Positions 12,030 through 25,900 of a stretch of 64,000 bases of DNA are shown piece after piece. The notes under the pieces are model-generated. The model made no database searches and was not told the origin of the DNA. It saw only the letters and a list, made by a program, of their open reading frames with translations. Numbering within the stretch: the first letter of the stretch is position 1; each line of letters starts with the position of its first letter. This DNA is from Todiramphus chloris collaris (Eukaryota; Chordata; Aves; Coraciiformes; Alcedinidae). The position numbers and the translations under genes are program-made. Location of the stretch: positions 14,287,562 to 14,351,561 of the forward strand of contig JANVCC010010406.1 in the NCBI GenBank assembly GCA_025345505.1, in the 5' to 3' direction.

Positions 12030-15000
12030 AAATAAAAAAAATAATGTTCTATGCTGTGGCTGTAGTGACTACAAACACTTCGATTAAACCTGGAATATTA
12101 CCTCATGGTCCAGGAAAAGATATAGCCTGCAACAATGATTCATGTGACACTCAGTCTACATCTTGCAACCCATCTCCTCCTTACCAAAATATGCATCTGC
12201 TGCAGTATTATCAGATTATGACCCAGTATAGCCTCTGAAATATATATTAAAAAAATAAAATGCTTTTTCCACATCATACGTTTTTCATTGCATTTGTCCT
12301 GTACTGAAATGACAATCTTACATCATGGCATTGAGAATCCTTCCCACATTTTTAAGTCTATTTGAGTAACAGCCAAAGACTTGAGATTTTAAATTTTCAC
12401 ATTGATTTGTCATTGAACATATCTTTTAAGGAAGTCTTTCTACTGACCTAATATAATACCAGTGTCCAGTGAAGAATTAATGCTGAACACAGGTAAAATA
12501 TACAACTTTCTTGACATAGTGCACAAATTCTAGATAAAAGAATCAAGTCCTTGATTAAAAAAAAAAACCTAAAAAAAAAACAACCCTAAAAATTATAAAA
12601 AAAAAAAGGTACAGTTGTCATTGTTTGTAAAGGAGTTTCATTGTTTCAGTGAAGTATGTAACAGTGTGGCTCACTCCTTTAAAACTGCAAGGATTGCTTA
12701 TTAGAGAAAATCTAGTGTGTAAGAATAGGGAGGAACAATAAGTGAGTGAAGGGTTAGCAATGTACGTAAGTAGATAAAGCAACAGAACATGACAAATGTG
12801 ATAAGGAAAGAGCGACTTCTTGTACGACGAAAAACTTTATTGTGTCTTTATGGGCAAAGATATACTTCATATCCATTTTAAACAAGTTCACTCATGCCAC
12901 AAGCAGTCCAACTATTGCCACTGGTGCAATACCTGTAAAGCCCATTTGATAACCGGGTAAATGTTTAAGCAGGTAACTTGTTTCAAGTTCTATGCAACTG
13001 AGGCTACACTCCCACTTTTAATATCTCTATGCTATCGTAAACCCATTATCTATCTACCCTTCAATCAGCCTTGGAAATAGTGACAGATACGAAGAATAAC
13101 ATCAGTGACGTAAAATATCAGAGTAGTAATTTATGAGTGTCTTCAAGCATTATACAAGAATGCTGGCTAAAACTTTGCACACAGTTCCAGGGAAGGCAGC
13201 TTCTACAGCATCTTGGTGAAACAGATGTTTAAAAGTTTGTTCTTACTATTTCCAACACTCCTGGAAGTCCAGCAGCCATTAGATCCACGAGAATATTGAT
13301 GTAAATGAGTGAATGTTGGCATGTAAAAGGTTAGATACACGTCAGACTTTTCCTTTATTTGGAGGTTTGGCTTCCTGCCATGTGTTCAGGCAATAAATTG
13401 GCTGTAACAGAGCTGCTTCTAGCATTCTCCTCAGTAGAAGTATCCCAGCAGAGACAATAACAGGCAAAATAAGGTAAGCAAGAACGGAAGATTACAGATG
13501 TTTTTTAAATAGGCTTCAAATGAAAAACTTATTTTTTTAATTAGATTGCTTGTATAGATTATAACAAATAGTCATTTTTTCACTTAACTTTAAAGTTTTC
13601 TTCTGAAATCTCTTCCTTAGTCCAGTTTATGTCTTTTTATGTATTCCTGTATCTAGAGCATAGATTTTGTAAAGTCCGCCTGACTTGAAAGTGCCAACAA
13701 CCTCATAATTTATTAGCTATAGGATGCCAAAAGTTCTTTTTAATACACTGTTAAATTACAACAAACTTAGAAAAGTTACTTATGTTCTTTGGAAGCAGGA
13801 CTGTCAGCTGCAACCTAATATGCTTGACAGAAACAGTTCTGATCCTTTTTAACAGTTTTAGAGATACCAGATATCTTGCTATAAAAGTACCAATGTAGCA
13901 TGAGATAATATTTGGATCATGCCACCATGTGAATGAACTCTGGAATTTTAAATTCTGTTTTCATGTACTGAATTGAATTTAATTTAACTTCATGATTGGA
14001 TGTGTCTGGGGGTTAAGTCAAAGGGAGAATGATGGCTAAGAACAAACAAGATCACTAAGAGGGCAAGAGAGGCCATAAAACAGATTTTCTTTGCTGCCTT
14101 ATTCTAAATGAATTGATACTACCTATGTAGCAGGAAAAAAATTCAAACTCCCTGTGCATGTAGGATGATCTTGTTGCCATTGGCCACAAATGCGATCAAG
14201 TATATCTGATTTCAACATCTGAAAGGGCTATAGCTCAAGTTTTCTGCTTCCCTTGTACTTAGCATAGATGCAAAACAACACAAAACAGACCCTAGTTTCC
14301 AAACAAAGTCGTTGACTAGGCCTGCAGCCAAGAACAGTATCCAGCTCTGCTAGCCCTCTTCAAGCAGAAGAGAGAAAAGAACTGAGGAAATAGGCATGAA
14401 AGACATTAAAACAAGGAAAGATAAAGGGAGAGACACACAACATTAAAAACTATGAGTAAGAATGAAGTAAGTGGGAGTAGGTCACAGCTGTGTAAGAACA
14501 TGGTAGGAGAGAAAAGGCTTATTGAAATGGGAGTATTTATATGTCACTCAGTCTTAAGGGTCATGTCAGGAAATTCAAGCTATGGAAGCCTTTATTATTT
14601 ATTGTTTTATTGCTGAAAGCTTTATTTGTTCTGGAGAGCTAAGACAGGTGAAGTTCTACAATAGACTTTTCAATTTCCTGCTTGTTCAAACAAGCCAAAA
14701 TAATTAAGTATAGTCCTTCAGAACATCAGGATTACCTGTCTATCTTTCTCTATATAAAGTTTCCTAAGAATTTATCCACTTTGTAAATAGGTTTCTGAAA
14801 ATTTCTTTGAACTGGCCTGCCCTCTTCAGGAATTCTTCTGAACCTTGGCTTGTAATCATCCTTTTTTACAGTGGTGGATGTAAATAATGCAGATGAAAGA
14901 CTCTGAATCTAGATGGTTTGCATGGTATCACGTCGGTTCTTAAAAAAAAAAAAATTCCCTTTAGCATTTAGGACTAACTCAACATAAGTTGGCATTAGTA

Positions 15001-15100
15001 ACTTCAGTATTTGAAGGGAAAAATCCAGCAGAATACAATTCCCTGTCTGTTTCACTGGGTATAAAAATCAGGAATTGGGATCTTCAGAGATTCTGATCAA

Positions 15101-15705
15101 GTGCATTGGGTGCAGAAAGAAAAGTGTGTCCAGCAGGTCAAGGGAGGTTCTCCTCCCCCTCTACTGCACACTAGTGAGACCGCATCTGGAGTATTGTGTC
15201 CAGTTCTGGTCTCCCTAGTTCAAGAGGGTCACGGAAATACTAGAGAGAGTCCAGTAGCGAGCTACAAAGATGATGAAGGGACTGGAACATCTCTCTTATG
15301 AGGAAAGGCTCGGAGATCTGTGGCTGTTTAGACTGGAAAACAGAAGACTGAGAAGGGATCTTATAAATGTTTACAAATATCTGAAGGGTGGGTGCCAAGT
15401 AGAAAGGGCCAGTCTCTTTTCAGTGGTGCCCTGGGATAGGACGAGAGGTAATGGCCATAAACTGGAACACAAGAAGTTCCACCTAAACATGATGGAAAAT
15501 TTCTTTCCTGTGAGGGTGACAGAGCACTGGAACAGGCTGTCCAGGCAGGCTGTGGAGTCTCCTTCTCTAGAGACTTTCAAATCCCACCTGGATCTGTTCC
15601 TGTGTGGCCTGCCCTGGGTGATCCTGCCCTGGTGGGGAAGGTTGGACTCAATAATCTCCAGAGGTCCCTTCCAACTCCTACCATTCTATGGTTCTATGAT
15701 TCTAA
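15101..15705 (+). mobile_element. CR1 LINE, 3' fragment
   Basis: This is the 3' end of a chicken-repeat-1 non-LTR retrotransposon. It shows the C-terminal part of the ORF2 frame (for example a YEERLGDLWLF-like segment) and the usual 3' untranslated end, finishing with the ATTCTATG/GTTCTATGATTCTA octamer repeats. It is 5'-truncated, as most CR1 copies are. The frame is partly open but encodes no complete domain. It lies about 1.1 kb upstream of the first recognised IL33 exon. Confidence 0.93.
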
Positions 15706-16794
15706 GTGCAGCCAAACTAAAATTGCACTTATGTTTTCAGTAGGAATAATCTGCCAGAGATTAAATGTCTGGGTTTGAGCATCCTAGATCTAATGAAGTC
15801 TTGATGCTTTGTTAATGCTGAACACCTAGCATACTAACATCTCTCAGACTAGCTGGTGTTACTTACTATCTACATACTTTGTAGAGCCTGATTCAGTTAG
15901 ATGTTTGAACAGGTCATGTCCTAGTTAGGACTTAGTGAAAAACCACAAAATATCTTCTCTTCTGTCTAGCAAGCTCAGTGATAAAGCAATTTCAGCAAGA
16001 TGAAGACCCAGCCTTTACTTTCTACCTCTAACTACAAATTATCAGGCATTTGAAGAATGAGACTTCTTTACTAGGAAGAATAAGTTAATTCTTTCTACTA
16101 AACGTTTCACTTTCCAGTGTCCTAACTGAATGTTTAGTTATAACTAAAGAGACAAAGAAAATGAAAAAGAGCCTTAGCTAGCATTCTTTTTCTGGTAACA
16201 TGAGAACTGCCAGGAACAGAAGTCTTTCATTCCTACTAGTTCACATAAATATTTATTCCAAACTCGAGTCCTCATTCCTCAGGTAATGTTTCCTGAAACT
16301 TGATTTAGGATTGTGATATGGCTGCATGTCTTTACTGAAAATCAGATTGTTTTGTGTTGAAGTTATCATAATTTTCAATCACTTATGAGTAATTTAAAAA
16401 TTATCTTAGACTGCATGAAGGACAAAAAGAATATGATTTTTCAATCTAGATAGAAAAGTGTAACTAGCTTCCTATGATTGAGAAGCATAAATAAATTAAA
16501 TTGAAATAATGTAAACTGCTCGTATTTTATCTAAGGTAAAGTCTTTTAAAATACATTTCTTCAACACAACTGTATCCATGATAACACACATCCTAGTGGA
16601 AGTATAGATAGATAATTGGTTTAGCACCACTGGAAACACGCCACTTTTGCCTTGCAAGACACACAGGATCACGCAAGCAAATATTTATTGAGTTTATCCT
16701 GCTTCAACTCCAATTTATAAAAATTACACCGTTTGCAAACTCACTTCTGAAATGAAATACGAAGCATTGTGACAAATCCTAACTCCTACTTTAG
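15706..16794. other. Non-coding; upstream or first intron of IL33
   Basis: I looked here for a first coding exon (ATG plus a phase-1 GT donor) and found no convincing one. An in-frame TGA at 16770-16772 lies upstream of the CBM exon. No promoter could be assigned. Confidence 0.5.
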
Positions 16795-16950
16795 GACTGG
16801 AAAAGAGAGGCACTTCGGATTTCTTGAGTGCTTCCAAAATGCTGCTCCGCTCGGGCTACAAAAAGCCATGTGAAGTGTCTCTCTGTGGAAAGCGGTCTGC
16901 TAAGAGGCGATGTCTTCTGAGAACTTTGAAAACAGCTTCTGAAAAGTCAG
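16795..16950 (+). CDS. IL33: IL33 exon with chromatin-binding motif
   Basis: The exon follows a pyrimidine-rich acceptor (ACTTTAG, ending at 16794) and ends at CAG|GTAACT, leaving one base of a split codon. It encodes a leading acidic/basic stretch, then MLLRSGYKK (Met codon 16839-16841) and a Lys/Arg/Cys-rich tail with KRSAKRRC as a possible nuclear-localisation signal. Human IL-33 has MKLRSGLMIKK at this point, which docks into the H2A-H2B acidic patch. The frame is open upstream only to 16773 and has no other ATG. Translation therefore starts either at 16839 (A at -3) or in an unseen upstream exon joined at 16795. Confidence 0.85.
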
Positions 16951-19900
16951 GTAACTCTTTTCTGAGTGACAGATATGTTTGTAATCTTGGAAAGATGATT
17001 CCAATCCGAGGCAGGATTCAACCAAATTAAGTATGTGGAACAGCTTGTCTATAATAAGGTCAAAAATAAAAATACCTGGAAAAGAAACAACACAAAAAAA
17101 AAAGAAACAAAAAACAAAAAAAACCAAAAAAACCAAACAAACAAACAAAAAACAAAAAAAAAACCCCAACCCAAAAGCTGCCTTTAAGACAACCAGTGCA
17201 GACATGCTCCTCAAAACAGTGACATTAGATTTTTTACACCACCAGATTTAGACCAGTAATTGGTAAAGTAAATCTATACCTCTCTGGAAAAGAATGAATT
17301 TTATTTTGGCCACTGTACTAGTTCTTGTAATTGTAGCTAAAAGTAGAAGTCTTACACTACAATTACTATAATAAATTTCTTAAAGTTTGCTGTATTGATT
17401 ATTATATTTGTTGTTCTATTGTTTTTTAGAACAGCCCATCTTTTTTTTCTGGAAGCCTGGCAGCCTTAGTTGCCAGGCCTTTGGAGAAAAGGTCTTTGCT
17501 CACTCGTAGATTGGCTATGCACGTGTCAAAATGTCCAACAGAGGGCTTGTTAGACTTTCCAGTTCTGGAGGGTGTCAGGGTGTGCACCATACAAGTCATT
17601 TGTTGACTGTACATGCAGAGCTTCTGCTCAGCCTAGACTGGATGGGAATAAGGCTTGTTGGAAACAATATTTCTTAAAAATGTCTGCTTAGACACAGATG
17701 TTTCAGAGGCAGTACATTGACGTAACACAATTTTTGGTGAAATCAAGCATTCCCAGATCATTATATCACTCTTGTTGTGCTTTGAACATCCTGTGTTTTA
17801 CTTGCTTAATTTTTCTGGCAAAGAAAGGACTGTTTATCTTACAGAATATCCTGGAGGCCTGTGTAGTCTCAGAGAAGACTCAACTGGATTCGAAAGTAGC
17901 AAACCTATTTAGTAAAACAATGTCCAGCCTAACATAATCAAAATTGTGTCTTACAGTGTTATTCTTTAGGTGTCTGACACCCTATGTCTGGACCCACATC
18001 TTTCTGAGATCCAGAATAGCACAGCTGTGCTCAGTAGTAATAGGGAACAATTTCCCTCCTAACAGCTTTTAGCTATGAAGATCTGTTTGTTGGTTGTTTG
18101 TTTGTATTTTTTTTCTGGAAGAGATATAATTCCTTTTATACTTTGGCTACACTGTAGTTCAAATATACATAGATTATGAAGAGAAGATTGATTTTTTTTT
18201 TTTTTTGTTATGGAATTTCACCATTTTTCTGTTGCTAGTAAAATTAATGACAACTAATTTTTGATTAGCATTTAGTCTGCGAAAAACTCTGAAATGCTAT
18301 ATACTGACTGAAGATTCAAAAACAGTGCATTTTGACATTGACGAAGATGGTCATCATGAAATATCAACAAAGGATTCACAATCCCATGAAGGTAGCGTGC
18401 TTTTTATACCAAAACTCAACAAACATATGGGTAATACTATATGACAGTTTTTAATATACTTCTTTGTGTACTGTGTTGTTTTGGGCCCCTTACTTCAAGA
18501 AAGACATTGAGGTGTTGAAACACATCCAAAGAAGGGCAATGAAGCTGGTGAAGGGTCTAGAGAACAAGTCCTGTGAGGATCAGCTGAGGGAGCTGAGGTT
18601 GTTTAGCCTGGAAAAAAGGAGGCTGAAGGGAGACCTTATTGCTCTCTACAACTACCTGAAAGGAGGTTTTTGCCAGATGGGGTCGGTGTCTTCTTCAAAG
18701 TAACAAGTGATAGTACAAGAGGAAAAGGCCTCAAGTTGCACCAGGGGAGGTTTGTAGTTGACTATTGGGGAAAATTTCTATACACAGAAAATGCTGTCAA
18801 GCACTGGAGCAGGCTGCCCAAGGAAGTGCTGGAGTCCCAATCCCTGGAGGGATTTAAAAGACATGTAGATGTGGTGCTAAGGGACCAGTGGTGGTTCAGT
18901 GGTGGTCTTAGCAGTGCTGGGTTAACAGTTGGGCTCAATGATCTTAGTGGTCTTTTCCAACCTACATGATGTACCTAGTGTTAAATTTATTTTGTTCACT
19001 CCCATTTGAGTTAATGGGAAGTCTAGATGCTTAGTTATTAAGAGAGTGAAAGCAAAGATAATCCTCAAAGAGAAGGGAAAAATGGAGAAAGATAGAGATT
19101 TTGGAATTTGCGGCATTATTTCATTTTTCGTAGAACCCTTCTTTTATCTCAAATGGGGCTTCTATTATCGACATCAAAATTGGTATCACAACTAACATCA
19201 CAAAAATAGTTGTTAAAGGGTATTCTTTTGGTAGAGAAGAAGCAAATAACAACAATTATTCTAGAATTATACATTTTCGAGAGATGTGAAAGTCGGGAGA
19301 AAAAGCAATGAACCGTATTTCTAACTGAAATACAGGAAAAAGTTGAAATCTGTCAGATAGCTGTCAACTTAGTGAAACTTTTTTTCTTACAAAAGACCAG
19401 ATCTTACAAGACTGAGAAGTTAATTATGTATGGTTGATATAAAGACGGATAAAAGCTTGTTTGATATATTTATAAACTAAATAAGTATTATTTTTATCCT
19501 ATTAAATTGTGAAAATGACAGCTGCACTGATAAGGTATTTAGGTGTGCTTTATGTCTGCTGGAGTATCTTACTTGATAAATTCATCAAATTTTGAAGTAA
19601 CTCAATACAATTAGTATTGGTAATTTATGAACAGAACCAAAAGCTGTATAGAAGTAGTTTGTGAATAGATTTGTAGTGTGACAGTCCTGATGTAGAAGGT
19701 ACTGATACTTGTAAAAGAAAAAAATAAATAAAAAGAAATGCTGTGTGATATTTCTGTGTACATAAGCACCACAAACATATATTCATGATGATGCTGTTAC
19801 TAACATCATATTAGGAACCAGATGTAACCTAAGATGTTTGTGACCTTGGTCTGAAGTGGGTGATGCCTTCCCCAGACAGCTGTCTACCTTATTCATGCTG

Positions 19901-22900
19901 ATGTCAGAAAAGCCAGAAACCACCTGCTCTTGTTACCTGTTACTTCCTGGTCTCATACTTTTCATATTAGGGTTCTCACATATGCTGCCCAAGACTTTCA
20001 AGCTTCTCTTTGATAGCATTTTAGGCCTTACATCTCATTACTGACCTCTATGCATTCTCTTTTGCAAAAGGTAATTAATCAATCAATACATTTATTAGTC
20101 TCAGGGATCAGACATTAGGGTACCTGTTCACAAGTCTTAACTGTACAGTCTTCTGGGGTTATATGAATTCAGAGACCTGCAGGAAATGAAGTCTGATGCC
20201 TATTGCTATTACATACTCTTTATGTTTTAATACAGTCCTTTAAACTGTTTGTGATATTTTAAAATTTGTATAATGTAACTATCTAATTCCACGTATTTGT
20301 TAAATATCTTCCATTTTAGATATCGCGTGGTTAAGTGTGTTCACAAAGAATGAACAAGAGGATACTGGTAAGAGTCTGATGGGAATAGAAGATATTGTTC
20401 TCTTTGTTAGGGTCGGGTTTTGAAGAGATGTTTCAGAGTAGGAAAAGAAGTTAGTACTGTTTTATACATAGACTTGACATTAGAAGGAACATATTATTCC
20501 AGAGATTCATTTAGGTTAGGTTACTGGACATTTCTAAAAATGAAAAAGCCTTTCTGTATTCCATAAGAAGAAATCTGCAAAGTCACAGAATTTGCCTTAG
20601 CAAGTTATGAGTAATGACTTGGACTGAAAACAACTGTATATGAGGAAACAGCAAGTATACAAGCTAGAAAATCCTATTGCTCTGTTGCTGGCATATGAGT
20701 CCTAGCTAGCAAAAACCTGTTGTAACAAGAGATGAAAACCAAAAAAGAAATGGATACGAAGAAAGAGGAGACACATTTTTGGAACTTTGATATTGCAAGC
20801 TTCAGAAATTATTGGGAAAATCAAAGATAGATGGGGTCCAGGTATTCTCGTAGAAAAAAAATCTATTCCCATTTCAAACATAAAGAGATTCTATAGTAGA
20901 TGAGAGCAAATATCCATCTGGTCCAGGACCGCACCTTGAACAATGGCCAAATGAGGGTTTCTAGGTAAGAGTGTAAAACATTGACACCCTCCCAAATCCC
21001 AATGCTTTACACTTCAGGAAAACCCCAAAGAAGTGGTTTCTTTTATTTATTTATTTTCAAAGCATTTTCTTTGCATGAATTTGTAAAATTGCCCTTTAGA
21101 CCCTGTTAAGGTTTTAGTAACCAGAGTGGCTAAGTAAGTCATCCAAAGGCCATCAGAGACTGGAATTACCATGTGTGAAAACATGGAAAGGTTCCTTACC
21201 TTCCTTGCCATTCACTCCCTGCTTGATAGACCACTTGTCATGTTTTTCAGAGGTTAGAGGGAAATTTAAACTTCAGATTTACTGAGACTAAACAATGTAT
21301 AAGCAAGTTGCAATAAACTCTATAGATGGAGAAAACCAAGGATAGTCAGAATGTAAAACGTAATGACATATATCCCTTGTCAACTGGCTGGACTCCTGCA
21401 TCCCTCTTTTGTTGCCACTCACCTCTAAGTCAGAAAACTCTTGACTTGGATATGAAGTCTCTCTTGCCTGATGATGTGCCTGCTACCTGCTACAGCTGAA
21501 GATGGACAATGGTGTCTGAGATGCTCTAAACTGATATCACAAAAAGTAATAAAAATGGCAGAATCTTAGACCTACATTCTACTACATTTATCTTAATACA
21601 TATGTAAACTGAATAAAATACACTAGGCTGGAGTGTGTCTCAATTTTTAAAAAGGATTTTTATGCTATTTTTATGCTCTAGCTGACAAAATTCCTTCAGA
21701 AGACTTCCACAAAAACTTTACAGTTAGAGTAAGTGAGGGCAACTAAAATCAAGGGCAGGATTAGAGCAGTTAAAATCAGTCAGGTAGGATGAATATGTTC
21801 TGCTGATTCCAAATAGACTTCAAAGACTAAAAATACCTTGGGTAATATGAAAAAAACCAACCTCCTTAACCCCAACTCTTAATGCACAATTACCTACCCT
21901 CTGTAAAATTTGTATTCAGTTGCTGCAGTGACATACATATAGGTCAACTGATACTTTCTTTTATATTATTTTGTCTTAAACAGTACACTTGAGGTACTTT
22001 AAAAAGCACAAGAGGTATTATTTGAAGAAATACTGAAAGGAAGTCAGATAGTTGTAGAATCACTGGATAGTTATTAATGTTTTGAGCTTTGTTAGGTAAT
22101 GCTCTTGTTTGCTGTATCAGCTAAGAAAGAGTACCTGAACTTGTTTACTTTTTCCTGAGGCCTTGAGGTACCAAAAAAAAAAAGAATATTGTTGATCTAT
22201 CAGACTAAGGAGTATCCTGTGTTATTGATATACTGCTATTTCCTGCAGCTGAAAAAACAGTATTATTTCAAAATGGACTAAATCAAATGCACTCACAGTT
22301 ATGATAATGAAAAGATTTTGACCTAGAGAGCATTGAGAAAATAAAAGGGAAAAAATCCTATGTTTTTCATAGTGATGTATACATGGTCAGGTATATTACA
22401 TAAACATGTATATTGCAGTACTAATATATATATGCCTTTGTAGTATATATGTTCACGTATAACTGATATCCCATACATTAACTGTAAATATATAGAAAAA
22501 AAAGTATATATATGGCAAATTTAAAGCATTATAAAGCCATGGACTTTAAATTCTTTATCGAAAAGAATGACAAGAGTGATTATATTTGTTTTTATTCCTA
22601 TGCCTGTCAATGTAAAGTGAACCTGAATGTTGTCTCTTTACAAAGTATTTTCAGCGCTCCTTTATTTTTCAGTGATATACATGTTATTACAATATTCTCC
22701 TCTATGTAAAACAGATTCTAACAATGTGGTGATCCTCACGCAGAGATCAAAGCTTAATAAATTTGTCCTATTGTGCAAGGGTAAGCAGCAGCTCTCTCTG
22801 AAGGTAAGAAGTGTGTTTCCTTTGCAACTTGCAGGTGCTCTTTCTTACTATGGGACAATTTCTTGCACAGGTCATTTAAAATTCATTTTCCTTTACTTAC

Positions 22901-25900
22901 CACCTTCCACATTTCACAGCTTCTAACTACCTCCCCCTCTTCTGTCTGGGGAAATATTTAAAGAAGATTATTGCAAAAATCTTTGTGTTAGAGAGTTAAC
23001 TACTGTCACTAGAAGACAGTCAGAGGTATTGGGTTCCAGTCTCTGTGGAGGCTTCTTAACCAGAAAACATGCAGGAAATAAAAGAGGAGGAAGAAGCAGG
23101 AATTCTGCGTTGGAAAGAGATGAGTTTAAGATGGGAATTATTTTCTCCTAAACAACCCAAATGAGAAGATAAGGATTGTGATGAAAAGAAAATACAGCTG
23201 AACGTAGTATCCTGTTTTAAACATTTACCATCTGTTGTCAGAGCATTCCCATTTTCTCTAGTCTTGTGGAAGTTCGTTCATGGTAGGAAGATCAGCCAAG
23301 GATAATTTTCCCTGTTGGCGGGTTATAACCTTTACTAATACGTGTCTGAGGAAGAACATTTTATTGAAAATTACCCTCTAAAAAAGGGCGAAGGTTTAAG
23401 AAGGTTTGTTTACAGAGATTATGCTGAGATAAATAATGACCCTTACTCTAACACTGGCCATGCACAATGGTGTAAATCACCAAATGCTTACTCAAATCAA
23501 ATCTTAGATGTTTTAAATTTGTTTTTAACTCACAGATGACTTTCCATAAAATCTTATTTCCACAAATTATCTGGGGAAAGGTATGTTGCAAGATATATTA
23601 ATTGTATTTATAGCTTACTATCCCACTGGAATTTTCCTTTCTCTCCTTAAAAGAGCAGCTATTTAAAAAGAATTTTTCTGATTCAAAGATTACCTGATCA
23701 GGGAGAGAACTGAGTGTTGTGCCCTAATGGAGCCCAGTCATCTGTTTTAAAGCACCAGGTTATACCAGATCATGTTTCTTGACATGATTAAAAGCAGTTC
23801 TTATCTGAAAATGAGGTAAGATATCTTAGTGTTTCTCAAATATGTAAAAAACTTGGAAAGATCATGGACCTTTCTTTTTCCATCAGAATACAAATAATTT
23901 TCTTAATATCAACAGGAATTCTAATATGGAAGATGACAAGGCTCATTGTCTATGATTAAGTTTTGGTTTTCTTTGATTACAGTGTGGTTAAGTCTTGGCT
24001 GCATTGCAAAATAGAATTAAAACGGTTTGAAGGACTGTCTTTGGTATTTGCTTTCGACCAAATTAATTTTGCATTGCAAATGGTGAAAGAGGAATATATT
24101 TATGGAAGTGTTTTGAGAACTTAACAATTTATTCATCCTCAGTCATTTGAATGTAATCATTAATGGACTTCATAAAAACAAAATTAAAAAAATCATCATT
24201 TTCTGTAGAATAGAATGGAGGAGTGGAGGAATAAAAGGGCAAAATATAAAGACAAAATTACCAATCTGTTAATTTTGTTGTGGTTGTAAACACAGGTTAT
24301 AAAAGCATCCTGTTCAGAACCAGATTATTCTTCCATGGGAATGTGCAACGTGAAAACATGCAACCAGCAAGGTCCTGACTTCAAACAGGTATATAATTAT
24401 GATGAAATAAACAAAAACATGCATGTGAGCGAGTGTGTATGAAAGTATAGGCTTAAAAACAGTGCAGCTGAATGCATCCTGCTGTTATTCATTAAGTGAC
24501 TAATTGTTTACTTTCCTACTTCAACTGATTTTTAGTATTTTCCCGAGAAAAAGGAAAATAAGAACTTTCCCATACTTTTGACTTGACTTGTATGTATGAG
24601 TGCATCCTTCAATCTACAGGCAAAATGTCTGACTTTTGATTAAAACATGAAACATGGACATGTTTCCCACATTATTATGCTTCTTTAAAATGCAAGGAGA
24701 CACAAAGTAGTTTTCAACTGGTGCAAATCCTTGGGCAAGATCTAGAAAATCTGGATGAGTGTATTAGCAGATCTAGAAAGGTCAGATTACAAGATTTTTT
24801 TTTTTTTTTCAAAAAATATCTAATCCATCAATCAAAAGCTTCTGGGAAGTAATAAAACCAGAAAAGGTATATATAATTCAATATTATATATATTGAAGAT
24901 ATTAATTTTATTAAGATATTATATTATAAAGAAATTAAAAGTAAGCAGTCCCTGAAGTACTTATAAACTGAATTCTGTATCAGCAGATGATTATAAATCA
25001 GTAGCAATGCACTGTGTGTAGAAATATAGGTAGCCAGGTGGTTTCCTAACATGTTTTTGTGACCAAAGCTTGACTTTGTTGGCTGTTCTCAAGAGAGGAA
25101 TGAGAAAACATCGTGAACACAGGAAGTAAACTACTTCAGTTGTTCTGTAAGATATATTAGACAGATATTCAAACCTAGAGAAAACAAAAAATGAAGGAAA
25201 TATAGCTAAGAATAATTTCTGTTAGGGTTGTAGTCCAGTGGATTTAGTATTCAGGGGGATTCAAGAGATAATGTTTCCAATTTCAGTGAGCAAAATTAAA
25301 GCTATCTGAGATCAAATAGCTTTACAGAACATAATAGCAAATGTGAAACACTGAGAAACATAAATTCCTAATATTTCTAACATTGCTGACATTCCTGCTA
25401 AATCAGAAAGGAATTCTGGTAATTTGAAATTACAAGAAGTTTCTTGTTTGAAGTAATTCTGAAATGGGCTTTCAAAGGTAGAAGCTACAGTGCTATTGAA
25501 TTTCTTTTCATTTTTAAAAAATAATTAATGAACAAATCTCTGGATAATACAGAGGTCCTTCTGTTTAAGTTCTTGCTGAGGTTCTTAATTGCAACAAATA
25601 TTCCTTTGATCTCCACAAAAAAAAGAAAGCAGCAAAGCTCAGGAAATTTATAAGGCAACTTCTAGTCCCCTCCTTGTCTGATGTAAACTATCACAGTCAT
25701 ATGTCTAAAATGTAATAATCTAAAATAGTCTCATGGTTTTTTTTATACAAAAAGATATACCCTTCTCTGTGGAGCTGTTCACAGGGAAAGAATTGGTGTC
25801 CTGATGACTTCAGGTTTTGGGGGAGAGCTCTGAACAGCTTCTGGGAAAAAAAAGCTCTAACTGTTGCCTGTAGAAATTGATTCATCATTCTAGGTTTCTA

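Larger units (their letters stand above)
8982..15100. other. AT-rich non-coding DNA
   Basis: No exon, RNA gene or complete transposon is recognised. It contains a short TG run near 9983-9996, A-rich tracts near 12559-12607, a purine-rich GA tract at about 11280-11390, and two copies of a 42-bp dispersed repeat (listed separately). A 100-codon minus-strand ORF at 9473-9775 has no recognisable domain. Confidence 0.55.

Noticed and set aside
16900..17251. Phe-rich and Lys-rich ORFs near the first IL33 exon
   Set aside because: Arise from the A-rich tract at about 17089-17165.
17431..17593. Possible extra IL33 exon after a strong acceptor-like site
   Set aside because: The longest open frame here is phase 0, but the flanking exons need a phase 1-1 exon. 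The in-phase frame meets a stop after about 26 codons with no consensus donor, so I did not call it, although a short C-x-AFG likeness to human IL-33 was tempting.
18276..18391. Alternative acceptor for the first cytokine exon (AG at 18274-18275)
   Set aside because: It would join out of phase with the chromatin-motif exon; the AG seven bases upstream restores the frame.
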